In this document: positions 13,096 to 25,518 of the stretch, in pieces
Layout of the letters: the number at the start of each line of letters is the position of its first letter
Numbering within the stretch: position 1 is the first letter of the stretch
DNA from: Timema cristinae
Taxonomy: Eukaryota; Arthropoda; Insecta; Phasmatodea; Timematidae
Length of the DNA: 64,000 nucleotides
Assembly: GCA_039000515.1 (NCBI GenBank)
Contig: JBCFYV010000217.1
Location: 34,211-98,210 of the forward strand
Reading direction: 5' to 3'
Program-made: the position numbers and the translations under genes
The notes under the pieces: generated by a model
Database searches by the model: none
What the model saw: only the letters and a program-made list of their open reading frames with translations
What the model was told of the DNA's origin: nothing

Positions 13096-13230
13096 GGTAT
13101 AAAACAAAACAGTCGTGTCCTCAGTATGAGGGGTATAAAGACAAAACAGTCGTGTCCTCAGTATGAGGGGTATAAAGACAAAACAGTCGTTTCCTCAGTA
13201 TGAGGGTATAAAGACAAAACAGTCTTCAGA
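13096..13230. repeat. 37-bp minisatellite, about 3.5 copies
   Basis: The unit is CAGTATGAGGGGTATAAAGA followed by CAAAACAGTCGTGTCCT. Copies are nearly identical, and the last one is degraded. It is unrelated in sequence to the 37-bp repeat at 268. Confidence 0.85.
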
Positions 13231-13271
13231 CCCTCTACCTCTATAACTCTTATAAAAAAAGGGTAATTAAT

Positions 13272-13572
13272 AGCTTACCTGTATTATTATTATTAGCACC
13301 GCGTCTTACTACCCGTTCGGGTTATACGCACTTACGCAAATGTGTAATGGTAGGGTGATTGTGAGATGAAATGAAGGACCAACAGTTTAACGTGGAATCC
13401 GAACCACGGTGGCTGCCTGGCATTCCCCAAATTCACAAGATGTCTTGTCAGAGGTGAAGGAAGGGTTTGGCTATCAGATAAATCTTTGCCGGGACCGAGG
13501 ATTGAACCCCGGCCGCCAGCATAGAAGTCTGACACCTTACCCCTAGACCACCAGGTCACCAGCTTACCTGTA
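13272..13572 (-). repeat. SINE family A with perfect target-site duplication
   Basis: A minus-strand copy whose (TTA)n tail starts at about 13282 and whose tRNA-like head ends at 13560. AGCTTACCTGTA occurs immediately on both sides (13272-13283 and 13561-13572; ten bases are unambiguous, the last two overlap the tail). This is a classic LINE-type target duplication and fixes both ends of the family. A-box and B-box are present on the minus strand (CTAGACCA and GGATTGAACCCC on the plus strand). A 95-codon ORF across it is not a gene. Confidence 0.92.
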
Positions 13573-13942
13573 GGTACACCCGAATAGTTAGTGGAATACG
13601 GGGAAATAAAACATTTCACCTCTTTTGGTGTATCGTATGAAATAGTTTCTAGACAGGTGTCAAATTGTTTTAATATCCGATATATTTTTATATAACTAGC
13701 ACTAATATTATATTATCGACAGGTCACTAGTATTTTACACTGATTATCCTAGCACAACCGTTCCCAACCTTGTAATATTTAGCAACGCTATTAATATTTT
13801 GTGTATATTTAAAACTTTTCATTGTTACTAAATAATGTTTTGAGTGGGAAGACAAGATATACTCATTGAGTTAAGGGAACAACATTTTTAATTGATCACC
13901 GCATAAAGATATGAAATACAAATCATTGCTTGTATAGTCTTT

Positions 13943-14272
13943 CTTCACGCAGTGTGAGGGATACCAGCCCTGCTACAGAAGACACTGTGTGAGACAAGGG
14001 CCTCACGCATCTGACCAGCCCTGCTACAGAACACGCTGTGTGAGAGAATAGCCTCACGCATCTGACCAGCCCTGCTACAGAAAACGCTGTGTTAGAGAAT
14101 AGCCTCACGCATCTGACCAGCACTGCTATAGAAGACGCTGTGTGAGAGAAGAGCCTCACGCATCTGACCAGCACTGCTATAGAAGACACTGTGTGAGAGA
14201 ATAGCCTCACGCATCTGACCAGCACTGCTATAGAAGACACTGTGCGAGAGAAGAGCCTCACGCATCTGACGC
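13943..14272 (-). repeat. 51-bp minisatellite, about 6 copies
   Basis: CCAGCMCTGCTAYAGAA starts recur at 13964, 14015, 14066, 14117, 14168 and 14219, an exact 51-bp period. Because 51 is divisible by three, stop-free frames persist on the minus strand and give artefactual ORFs of 93 and 142 codons. The minus-strand sequence just upstream (14273-14375) also continues open and is GC-richer, so a real exon tail cannot be fully excluded, but no domain is visible. Confidence 0.85.
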
Positions 14273-14519
14273 AGCCTGACCCGCCCGTCTTGGTCGCAGG
14301 GAAGTTCAAAGACCTTGGCAAGAATGCGAACACGCACTTTTCTAGAGCCAAGATAATCTCCCGTCTCTGTCACTCTGATGGTAGTATCAGGTCAAACCTC
14401 TTCCCAAATTAACTGACCTGATTATCCACGCACTATTCTCCCGCGCCATCTGTAGAGGACAGTAACGCTACCCTCTTCAACATGTTATTTTAGTCCAGTT
14501 ATATTTGTTTCAATGATTG

Positions 14520-14740
14520 TCAGTCAATCTGACTGTGGACCGGTGGATTGGTCGAGCTCATTCTGGTGGCACCAATCAAAACACCTGTTACAGTATGTAC
14601 TCCCAGAGGGTAGGATTCAACGGTTCGATTCCCACCAATTGCAATAGAACTGCTTTTTGTACAGTCTAGGTTGTGCACGTGTGTTGTTATATACATATGT
14701 CTACCGCTGGTACACTTCTTCTAAAATTATACCTTCCTTA
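14520..14740 (+). repeat. tRNA-derived SINE-like element
   Basis: An A-box-like TTGGTCGAGCTC at about 14549 and a B-box-like CGGTTCGATTCCC at about 14620 suggest a tRNA-derived head. The downstream body (GTTGTTATATACATATGTC, then ACACTTCTTCTAAAATTATA) resembles the family-B head at 29405, where TACACTTCATCTAAATATAA follows. Confidence 0.5.
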
Positions 14741-15213
14741 CACTTATCCCATTAAGGTCATTCGACAATTAGAATTACTTACTAAGATGTTTTGAGTCTA
14801 TAGCACTTCGGCAGTGAGTTTAACCTATGTGGCGGTAGAGGGGGGGGGGGAGTATCTGGTAAAAGGTATCACGTGACATTGTCTCGGCACGTTCCAGCAA
14901 CACCGCCCTGGTAAGGAGGCTGAGGTTATCTTACCCTCTGCCTTGCCCGGGCATATTATGTTGTCTCTAAGATCGGTACAGTCAAAATAAGAAATGTCAT
15001 CAAATAGACATTTAAAACATATATTTTCAACTATCAATTCGGACACATTAATAAAATTAACGATTAGATTATGTTATAAACATATTTGAAATAACGACAT
15101 TGTTTTCTACAAAATGAGATAAAATCAAATTATCGGCCCATAAAAAGAACAGTATTTATATATATTTAAATATGATGTGAATTTAACAAATTTATAACTT
15201 ATTCAAAAAGTTA

Positions 15214-15314
15214 AAAAATGACACCTCGACATGGGAATCGAACCTAGGACCTTTGGTATTGACCTATTAAGCCAAAGGTCTCGAGTTCGATTCCCGTGTC
15301 CAGGTGTCATTTTT
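15214..15314. repeat. Palindrome with tRNA-like B-boxes in both arms
   Basis: The left arm (15214-15256) and right arm (15272-15314) are each 43 nt and pair at all but a few positions around a 15-nt loop. Both arms contain a tRNA T-arm-like segment (GTTCGATTCCCGTGTC on the plus strand in the right arm, GTTCGATTCCCATGTC on the minus strand in the left arm), and both end in GGTGTCATTTTT, a pol III-terminator-like T-run. It looks like two tRNA 3' halves fused tail-outwards. It is not a functional tRNA: there is no D-arm or anticodon arm fold. Confidence 0.75.
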
Positions 15315-16478
15315 AAATTTTCAGAATATGATATCTAGATTGAGAATTCCTCACTAAAAAGAATAAATGATAGCTTCGGCTATTCTCAATTTATAACGGC
15401 TTATTCATTAAAAATTATATATATATTTTGTTTAACATACTATTAATATTTAATTGTGTTCACCTCATATGCATGTTTGGCTATACTAGATTTCAACGCC
15501 GTACATTAATGAATTTATCTTAATGGTAGGTCTACATGAAAAACATAAGATAGCAAGTTTGACCTCATGTAATTCGTGGACTGTAATGATTAAAATAATT
15601 GAATCACTATTTATTGATTATATCCAGGGCCCGGAAGTGTATACCTTTAAAAACGCAAAAAAAATTGCACTTAAAAATGATGTATTAATGTTCCTAAAAA
15701 TAAAAAATTCCATCTAGACAAATAATATGCACTTAAAAACCATGTTTTTATATCTTAAAAATACAAACGATATCCTTAAAAAATCAAATGATAAATTAAG
15801 AAACTCAAGTGATCCCCATATTTTTTCCCCACGAACACTGGTTTGTATTTTATGTCTAGTTCTCTCATATCACGGGCTAACATAGCTTCCACGCAGAGTA
15901 AGTTCGTCCGGAATAGAATGATTCGTTTGTCTTTGTAAGGACTTGCGAAATTTGGGATTGTTTAATTGTTCGAGTAGATAACAACACTTCGAGCAACTCT
16001 TGATTGAAAGGAGATGATTTGATTTTAGAGGTTGAATCACTTTGGAACAGCACTTGTTGAGTTAATTTGTTTGTTGTTGCCCGTTCTAAGGCACGCTATG
16101 TTTCTCACGACCGATATGCTAAGTAGCAGACATATGTTTTCTGCTAAAACTGTTGGCTCACACAATTTACAAAATAATACTTTCCCGTCCGTAGAAAAGA
16201 CACTTTCACCAAACTTGTTAACTAGCTTTTGTCAATGGTAGAGTTGTGATTATTTGCATCTCGGCAATCTGCTCTCTTAGAAATAGTACGAATAGATGGA
16301 AGTACATTTTAACTACCTATCTAAAGATATACAATTTAAACTGACAATAATCTACTCAACTAACAAAACACTCATGACATACCGCTGATGTGAATAATGC
16401 CCTACATTTCTCGTTCTTTGTACATACCAGGCTAGCCAACCCTTTCTCAGGCATTGAAACATAAGAAATAGATGGTCC
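15315..16478. other. AT-rich intergenic DNA, nothing recognised
   Basis: Short ORFs of 60-70 codons only, without recognisable domains. Confidence 0.35.
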
Positions 16479-16789
16479 AAGTAAATGTAATATTATTAGC
16501 ACCGCGTCTTACTACCCGTTCAGGTTGTTCGCACTTACGCTAATGTGTAATGGTAGGGTGACAGTGAGATGAAATGAAGGACCTACAGTTTAACGTGGAA
16601 TCCGAACCACAGTGGAGGCCTGGAACCCCACACATTCACCGATTTTGATTAATACACGTCTTATCAGAGGTGAAGGAAGGAATTGACAATCAGATACATC
16701 TGTTCCGGGACCGAGGATTGAACCCCAAACCCCCAGCACTGAAATCTGACACCTTACACCTAAACCGCCAAGTCACCTATAAGTAAATG
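16479..16789 (-). repeat. SINE family A with 9-bp target-site duplication
   Basis: A minus-strand copy flanked by AAGTAAATG at 16479-16487 and 16781-16789. It carries the same tail (CGTCTTACTACCCGTTCAGG on the plus strand), body and tRNA-like head as the other family A copies. The head boxes are more mutated than in the 13272 copy, so it is probably older. Confidence 0.88.
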
Positions 16790-17357
16790 GAAATAATGAT
16801 TTTGTGCATTAAGCGACTACACGTTGTATGTTACGACTTTTATGTAATGATTCTAAAAATGACATAAAATGCATGACCAAAGCCAAAACAAGAAAAATGC
16901 CCCCAAAAAATGCAGGAAAAATGTCACAAAATGGCATAAACTGTAAAATCCTTCAAATATGCAACAAAAACACACTCAATAATAGTAGTATTTTCAATAT
17001 CAGGGTGTTTTAAAATGTGTTTATAACAAGCTACCAGTGTGATTGACTTAAAAGAAAAAAGATGCAATGTCATCAACATCCAGGCCCTGCTTACAACAAA
17101 CATACTTGTCAAACCTGTGCAATCAAATATTAATTAGCAAATGAGCTTGATATAAATATGCGGATATTTGTAGTGGGAAGTAAGACACGTTAAAATGGTA
17201 ATGAGAGCAGACACCGCTTCACATGTTTTAATAATTGTTTTAAGTACTAAGTGCCGTAAATTGTGGATGTTTCCATATTTTCAGAGATTTGGAGAAAAAA
17301 TATTTAATGAAGGACTTGATATTGGTTAATGTAGTAAGTTACATGTCCAGTATATGA
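16790..17357. other. AT-rich spacer before the 18-bp array
   Basis: No supported feature. Confidence 0.35.
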
Positions 17358-20300
17358 TGTAGGGATTGGGGGTCGTGTGAGGATTGGGGTTCATGTGAGG
17401 AGTGGGGATCATGTGAAGAGTGGGGTTCATGTGAGGAGTGGGGTTCATGTGGGGAGTGGGGTTCATGTGAGGAGTGGGGTTCATGTGAGGAGTGGGGTTC
17501 ATGTGAGGAGTGGGGTTCATGTGAGGAGTGGGGTTCATGTGAGGAATGGGTCAAGAGGGGAGTGGGGTTCATGTGTGGAGTGGGGTTCATGTGTGGAGTG
17601 GGGTTCATGTGAGGAGTGGGGTTCATGTGAGGAGTGGGGTTCATGTGAGGAGTGGGGTTCATGTGAGGAGTAGGGTTCATGTGGGGAGAGGGGTTCATGT
17701 GAGGAGTGGGGTTCATGTGAGGAGTGGGGTTCATGTAGGGAGTGGGGTTCGTGTGAGGAGTGGGGATCATGTGAGGAGTGGGGTTCATGTGAGGAGTGGG
17801 GTTCATGTGGGGAGTGGGGTTCATGTGAGGAGTGGGGTTCATGTGAGGAGTGGGGTTCATGTGGGGAGTGGGGTTCATGTGGGGAGTAGGGTTCATGTGG
17901 GGAGTGGGGTTCATTTGAGGAGTGGGGTTCATGTGAGGAATGGGTCATGTGGGGAGTGGGGTTCATGTGTGGAGTGGGGTTCATGTGGGTAGTGGGGTTC
18001 ATGTGAGGAGTGGGGTTCATGTGAGGAGTGGGGTTCATGTGAGGAGTGGGGTTCATGTGAGGAGTGGGGTTCATGTGAGGAGTGGGGTTCATGTGAGGAG
18101 TGGGGTTCATGTGAGGAGTGGGGTTCATGTGGGGAGTGGGGTGCATGTGTGGAGTGGGGTTAATGTGTGGAGTGGGGTTCATATGGGGAGTGGGGTTCAT
18201 GTGGGGATTGGGGTTCATGTGTGGAGTGGAGTTCATGTGTGGAGTGGGGTTCATGTATGGAGTGGGGTTCATGTGAGGAGTGGGGTTCATGTGGGGAATG
18301 GGGTTCATGTGGGGAGTGGGGTTCATGTGGGGAGTGGGGTTCATGTTAGGAGTGGGGTTCATGTGAGGAATGGGTCATGTGTAAAGTGGGGTTCATGTGT
18401 GGAGTGGGGTTCATGTGAGGAGTGGGGTTCATGTGGGGTGTGGGGTTCATGTGGGGAGTGGGGTTCATGTGGGGAGTGGGTACATGTGGGGAGTGGGGTT
18501 CATGTGTGGAGTGGGGTTCATGTGGGGACTGGGGTACATGTGGGGAGTGGGGTTCATGTGGGGAGTGGGGTTCAAGTGAGGAATGGGTCATTTGGGGAGT
18601 GGGGTTCATGTGTGGAATGGGGTTTATGTGTGGAATGGGGTTCATGTGACGAGTGGGGTTCATGTGAGGAATGGGGTTCATGTGGGGAGTGGGGTTCATG
18701 TGGGGAGTGGGGTTCATGTGTAGAGTGGGGTTCATGTGTGGAGTTGGGTTAATGTGAGGAGTGGGGTTCATGTGAGGAATGGGTCATGTGTGGAATGGGG
18801 TTCATGTGTGGAATGGGGTTTATGTGTGGAATGGGGTTCATGTGGGGAGTGGGGTTCATGTGTGGAGTGGGGTTCATGTGAGGAGTAGGGTTCATGTGGG
18901 GAGTGGGGTTCATGTGAGGAATGGGGTTAATGTGAGGAATTGGTCATGTGAGGAGTGGGGTTCATGTGTGGAGTGGGGTTCATGTGAGGAGTGGGGTTCA
19001 TGTGAGGAATGGGGTTCATGTGGGGAGTGGGGTGCATGTGTGGAGTGGGGTTCATGTGGGGAATGGGGTTCATGTGGGGAATGGGGTTCATGTGGGGAGT
19101 GGGGTTCATGTGGGGAATGGGGTTCATGTGGGGAGTGGGGTTTATTTGTGGAATGGGTTCATGTGACGAGTGGGGTTCATGTGAGGAATGGGGTTCATGT
19201 GGGAGTGGGGTTTATGTGTGGAATGGGTTCATGTGACGAATGGGTTCATGTGAGGAATGGGGTTCATGTGGGGAGTGGGGTTCATGTGGGGAATGGGGTT
19301 CATGTGGGGAGTGGGGTTCATGTGTAGAGTGGGGTTCATTGTGGAGTGGAGTTCATGTGTGGAGTGGGGTTCATGTGTGGAGTGGGGTTCATGTGGGGAA
19401 TGGGGTTCATGTGAGGAATGGGGTTCATGTGGGGAGTGGGGTTCATGTGGGGAATGGGGTTCATGTGGGGAGTGGGGTTCATGTGTAGAGTGGGTTCATG
19501 TGTGGAGTTGGGTTAATGTGAGGAGTGGGGTTCATGTTAGGAATCGGTCATGTGTGGAATGGGGTTCATGTGTGGAATGGGGTTTATGTGTGGAATGGGG
19601 TTCATGTGGGGAGTGGGGTTCATGTGGGGAGTGGGGTTCATGTGAGGAGTGGAGTTCATGTGAGGAGTGGGGTTCATGTAGGGAATAGGGTTCATGTGAG
19701 GAGTGGGGATCATGTGAGGAGTGGGTTCATGTGAGGAGTGGGGTTCATGTGAGGAGTGGGGTTCATGTGAGGAATGGGTCATGTGGGGATATGGATTCAT
19801 GAGTGAAGTGGGGTTCATGTGTGGAGTGGGGTTCATGCGGGGAGTGGGTTCATGTGGGGAGTGGGTCATGTGGGGAGTGGCGTTTATGTGAGGAGTGGGG
19901 TTCATGTGGGGAGTGGAATTCATGTGAGGAGTGGGGTTCATGTGAGGAATGGGTCATGTGGGGATATGGATTCATGAGTGAAGTCGGGTTCATGTGTGGA
20001 GTGGGGTTCATGCGGGGAGTGGGTTCATGTGGGAGTGGGGTTCATGTTAGGAGTGGGGTTCATGTGAGGAATGGGTCATGTGTAAAGTGGGGTTCATGTG
20101 TGGAGTGGGTTCATGTGAGGAGTGGGCTTCATGTGAGGAGTGGGGTTCATGTGAGGAGTGGGGTTCATGTGGGCTGTGGGGTTCATGTGGGGAGTGGGGT
20201 TCATGTGAGGAGTGGGGTTTATGTGAGGAATGGGGTTAATGTGAGGAGTAGGGTTCATGTGAGGAATGGGGTTCATGTGAGGAGTGGGGTTCATATGTGG

Positions 20301-21705
20301 AGTGGGGTTCATGTGTGGAATGGGTTCATGTGTGGAATGGGGTTCATTTGGGGAGTGGGATTCATGTGAGGAGTGGGGTTAATGTGAGGAGTGGGATTCA
20401 TGTGAGGAATGGGGTTCATGTGAGGAATTGCTCATTTGAGGAGTGGGTTCATGTGAGGAATGGGTCATGTAATGAGTGGGGTTCATGTGAGGAGTGGGGT
20501 TCATGTGGGAAGTGGGGTTCGTGTGAGGAGTGGGGTTCATGTTGGGAGTGGTGTTCATGTGAGGAGTGGGGTTCATGTGGGAAGTGGGGTTCGTGTGAGG
20601 AGTGGGGTTCATGTTGGGAGTGTGGTTCATGTAAGGAGTGGGGTTCATGTGAGGAGTGGGGTTCATGTGAGGAGTGGGGTTCATGTGAGGAGTGGGGTTC
20701 ATGTGTGGAGTGGGGTTCATGTGTGGAATGGGGTTCATGTGGGGAGTGTGGTTCATGTTGGGAGTGTGGTTCATGTGAGGAGTGGGGTTCATGTGAGGAG
20801 TGGGGTTCATGTGGGGAGTGGGTTCATGTGGGAGTGGGGTTCATGTGAGAAGTAGGGTTCATGTGAGGAGTGGGGTTCATGTGGGGTGTGGGGTTCGTGT
20901 GAGGAGTGGGGTTCATGTTGGGAGTGTGGTTCATGTAAGGAGTGGGGTTCATGTGAGGAGTGGGGTTCATGTTGGGAGTGTGGTTCATGTGCGGAGTGGG
21001 GTTCATGTGAGGAGTGGGGTTCATGTGGGGAGTGGGGTTCATGTGGGGAGTGGGGTTCATGTGAGAAGTAGGGTTCATGTGCGGAGTGGGGTTCATGTGA
21101 GGAGTGGGGTTCATGTGGGGAGTGGGGTTCATGTGGGGAGTGGGGTTCATGTGAGAAGTAGGGTTCATGTGAGGAGTGGGGTTCATGTGGGGTGTGGGTT
21201 CGTGTGAGGAGTGGGGTTCATGTTGGGAGTGTGGTTCATGTGAGGAGTGGGGTTCATGTGAGGAGTGGGGTTCATGTGGGGAGTGGGGTTCATGTGGGGA
21301 GTGGGGTTCATGTGAGAAGTGGGGTTCATGTGAGGAGTGGGGTTCATGTGGGGAGTGGGGTTCATGTGAGAAGTAGGGTTCATGTGAGGAGTGGGTTCAT
21401 GTGAGGAGTGGGTTCATGTTGGGAGTGTGGTTCATGTAAGGAGTGGGGTTCATGTAAGGAGTGGGGTTCATGTGTGGAGTGGGGTTCATGTTGGGAGTGT
21501 GGTTCATGTGAGGAGTGGGGTTCATGTGAGGAGTGGGGTTCATGTGGGAGTGGGGTTCATGTGGGGAGGGGTTCATGTGAGAAGTAGGGTTCATGTGAGG
21601 AGTGGGGTTCATGTGGGTGTGGGTTCGTGTGAGGAGTGGGGTTCATGTTGGAGTGTGGTTCATGTAAGGAGTGGGGTTCATGTGAGGAGTAGGGTTCATT
21701 TGAAT
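17358..21705. repeat. 18-bp minisatellite, roughly 240 copies (4.3 kb)
   Basis: The unit is GTGGGGTTCATGTGAGGA with a common variant GTGGGGTTCATGTGGGGA and rarer ones carrying TGTGTGGA, TGTTGGGA or a 2-3 bp deletion (GAATGGGTCATG). The plus strand is extremely G-rich and C-poor. The unit is 18 bp and lacks stops in most frames, so long artefact ORFs arise: a (Met-Asn-Pro-Thr-Pro-His)n frame on the minus strand and Gly-Val-His-Val-Arg-Ser or Trp-Gly-Ser-Cys-Glu-Glu frames on the plus strand. Frame-shifting indels break every one of them, which argues against a repetitive protein. Units with the GGGGA variant give four G4 runs with loops of 3, 7 and 3 nt, so G-quadruplexes are possible. Confidence 0.95.
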
Positions 21706-22889
21706 CAGTTGAATTTATATTCATTCTTCAGTGATACATTAGAAAGATTGAGAGTGAAAAAATAATCATAGAAAATTAATAAATAAGTTCCTCGTCATAG
21801 ACTATAACAACAAGTTAAAAGTAAATATACAAAAATGGGCATTGAGTTGATGGTTATATTTGATAGGTTCAATAGATCATATAATAATAAGAAATTGAAT
21901 TGCAAGTAGAATTATATTAAATTACATGTAAATGTTAAAATTGTAAATATCTGCGGGATACAAATGATTAACTAAACAAATACAAATAAATATGATTTTA
22001 GTAGAAAAAATTATTTGGATATTGTGATAGATAAGTATGATTATTAGACTAGAGACTAAATGTAGGTAAATAATAGAAATATATAAATTTATCTATTGTA
22101 AATCGAATTGTAAGTCTTGATATTAATAATTCATTGATGTCCATGAAGCAGAATTAAATTTAATTACCGAAATGAATTGGATATTAAGAAAAATGACCCG
22201 AAAATTTGAGAACAGAAAGGTAAATATAAAGATTTAATAATTAAAAGTTGAGTGTGTTTCAATAAAGTGTTAAGAAAGTGTTAAGAAAGTGTTAAGAAAG
22301 TGTTAAGAAAGTATATTGAACTGAAAACAATAAAAGTATATGCAGAAAAGTGGGATAATTAACAGGAAAAATAACACATAAAAAGGTATAAGAATAATGT
22401 ACAACATAAAATATTGATCAAATTTTGTATTTATAATATTTATAATTTTGTAGTTATAATAAAAATAAATTATTGAGAGAGAAAATAAAATGTGAGAACA
22501 ATTATTACGTACACTCTGGAATAATGCAATTTAAGTACACTTTGAATCTGAAAAAAAAGAGGGTATTATAACACAGATTTGAAAGGCAATATTAAATTGA
22601 AAACTAAAATAAATGTACATAACAATATCACGGGGAAATGTAAAATTTTGAAATAAACTTTTAAAAATATAACGATAGGACGGAAAAGAATATACCTAAG
22701 TTTATTAACTGTAATCTAGGTTCAGTTAAACACTACATAAATATCGTCATGTACCCCTACGAAGATATATACATGGACTTTAATTAAGATTATTTCTCTA
22801 CATTGTAAATAGATTTTGCCAATTTACTGAGTTTGTACTATGAAACGAGCGCCCCTATACCAATGTTACTAAAGGAGGCATCTAATAAT
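21706..22889. other. AT-rich spacer with a short 11-bp tandem repeat
   Basis: The segment has no gene. GTGTTAAGAAA is repeated four times at 22267-22310. The rest is AT-rich single-copy-looking DNA. Confidence 0.5.
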
Positions 22890-25113
22890 TATAAGTCCGA
22901 GGTATGATGTGAAGTTGAACATTATGAACATTGATACATTATTAGTCCGAGGTACGATGTGAAGTTGAACATTATGAACATTGATACATTATTAGTCTGA
23001 GGTACATTGTATGGTTGAACATTATGAACATTGATACATTATTAGTCCGAGGTACGATGTGAAGTTGAACATTATGAATATTGATACATTATTAGTCAGA
23101 GGTACATTGTATGGTTGAACATTATGAACATTGATACATTATTAGTCTGAGGTACGATGTGAAGTTGAACATTATGAACATTGATACATTATTAGTCTGA
23201 GGTACGATGTGAAGTTGAACATTATGAACATTGATACATTATTAGTCCGAGGTACGATGGGAAGTTGAACATTATGAACATTGATACATTATTAGTCTGA
23301 GGTACATTGTATGGTTGAACATTATGAACATTGATACATTATTAGTCTGAGGTACGATGGGAAGTTGAACATTATGAACATTGATACATTATTAGTCTGA
23401 GGTACATTGTATGGTTGAACATTATGAACATTGATACATTATTAGTCTGAGGTACGATGGGAAGTTGAACATTATGAACATTGATACATTATTAGTCTGA
23501 ACTACGATGTGATGTTGAACATTATGAACATTGATACATTATTAGTCTGAGGTACGATGTGAAGTTGAACATTATGGACATTGATACATTATTATTCTGA
23601 GATACGATGTGAAGTTGAACATTATGAACATTGATACATTATTAGTCTGAGGTACATTGTATGGTTGAACATTATGAACATTGATACATTATTAGTCCGA
23701 GGTACGATGTGAAGTTGAACATTATGAATATTGATACATTATTAGTCAGAGGTACATTGTATGGTTGAACATTATGAACATTGATACAGTATTAGCCTGA
23801 GGTACATTGTATGGTTGAACATTATGAACATTGATACATTATTAGTCCGAGGTACATTGTATGGTTGAACATTATGAACATTGATACATTATTAGTCTGA
23901 GGTACGATGTGAAGTTGAACATTATGAACATTGATACATTATTAGTCTGAGGTACGATGTGAAGTTGAACATTATGGACATTGATACATTATTATTCTGA
24001 GATACGATGTGAAGTTGAACATTATGAACATTGATACATTATTAGTCTGAGGTACGATGGGAAGTTGAACATTATGAACATTGATACATTATTAGTCTGA
24101 GGTACATTGTATGGTTGAACATTATGAACATTGATACATTATTAGTCTGAGGTACGATGTGAAGTTGACATTATGGACATTGATACATTATTATTCTGAG
24201 ATACGATGTGAAGTTGAACATTATGAACATTGATACATTATTAGTCTGAGGTACATTGTATGGTTGAACATTATGAACATTGATACATTATTAGTCTGAG
24301 GTACGATGTGAAGTTGAACATTATGAACATTGATACATTATTAGTCTGAGGTACGATGTGAAGTTGAACATTATGAACATTGATACATTATTAGCCTGAG
24401 GTACATTGTATGGTTGAACATTATGAACATTGATACATTATTAGCCTGAGGTACATTGTATGGTTGAACATTATGAACATTGATACATTATTAGTCCGAG
24501 GTACGATGGGAAGTTGAACATTATGAACATTGATACATTATTAGTCTGAGGTACATTGTATGGTTGAACATTATGAACATTGATACATTATTAGTCTGAG
24601 GTACATTGTATGGTTGAACATTATGAACATTGATACATTATTAGCCTGAGGTACATTGTATGGTTGAACATTATGAACATTGATACATTATTAGTCTGAG
24701 GTACGATGGGAAGTTGAACATTATGAACATTGATACATTATTAGTCTGAGGTACATTGTATGGTTGAACATTATGAACATTGATACATTATTAGTCCGAG
24801 GTACGATGGGAAGTTGAACATTATGAACATTGATACATTATTAGTCTGAGGTACATTGTATGGTTGAACATTATGAACATTGATACATTATTAGTCTGAG
24901 GTACGATGGGAAGTTGAACATTATGAACATTGATACATTATTAGTCTGAGGTACGATGTGAAGTTGAACATTATGAACATTGATACATTATTAGTCTGAG
25001 GTACGATGTGAAGTTGAACATTATGAACATTGATACATTATTAGTCTGAGGTACGATGTGAAGTTGAACATTATGAACATTGATACAGTATTAGCCTGAG
25101 GTACATTGTATGG
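22890..25113. repeat. 50-bp minisatellite, about 44 copies in three subtypes
   Basis: The unit is ATTATGAACATTGATACATT, then ATTAGTCTGAGGTAC, then a variable block and GTTGAAC. The variable block is GATGTGAA (type A), ATTGTATG (type B) or GATGGGAA (type C). Types are interspersed rather than segregated, with runs such as C-B-C-B at 23250-23450 and again at 24700-24900. A rare marker pair (ATTATGGACA followed by ATTATTCTGAGATACG) occurs three times, near 23570, 23970 and 24170, showing duplication of multi-unit blocks of about 400 and 200 bp. The array is non-coding. Confidence 0.95.
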
Positions 25114-25518
25114 TTAAATATTAAAAACATCGATATATCAAACGATATTTTAATTGGTCCCACTATTTGTAAAAATAATTAGTTTTATTTATGTGATGAT
25201 GTTAGCACTGTTCGATAAAAACAAGCTGTTGCTCCACTAAAACGGTTGACATATTGAGAACACGTCCAACATTGGCTGAGTATTTACATTCTTTAAATAA
25301 AATTTACTAGCAACATTTATATGAAATATGTTTGGGTTGAGCTCCATGAGTTGGAATAAAATCAGATCGATGAAAATAAGCTAGCCCGGAGTAGCTAGTG
25401 TCAAACACGCCCACACTCAATAATTATAAAACTACAATATTCTAAAGAGGTCACCTAAACTCATAGACGTAGCAGCGAGTAGCGTGCAACTATGGCCACG
25501 AGGCAAGTCAATAGCAAT
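25114..25518. other. Spacer between the 50-bp and 40-bp arrays
   Basis: About 400 bp with no recognised feature. Confidence 0.4.

Noticed and set aside
13923..14373. 142- and 93-codon ORFs as a real repeat protein
   Set aside because: The 51-bp unit is divisible by three, so open frames are expected. No domain is visible in the non-repeat end.
17339..21765. Long ORFs with Met-Asn-Pro-Thr-Pro-His or Gly-Val-His-Val-Arg-Ser repeats
   Set aside because: They are products of an 18-bp unit without stops, occur on both strands and in several frames, and are repeatedly broken by indels. No promoter, signal peptide or non-repeat domain is attached.
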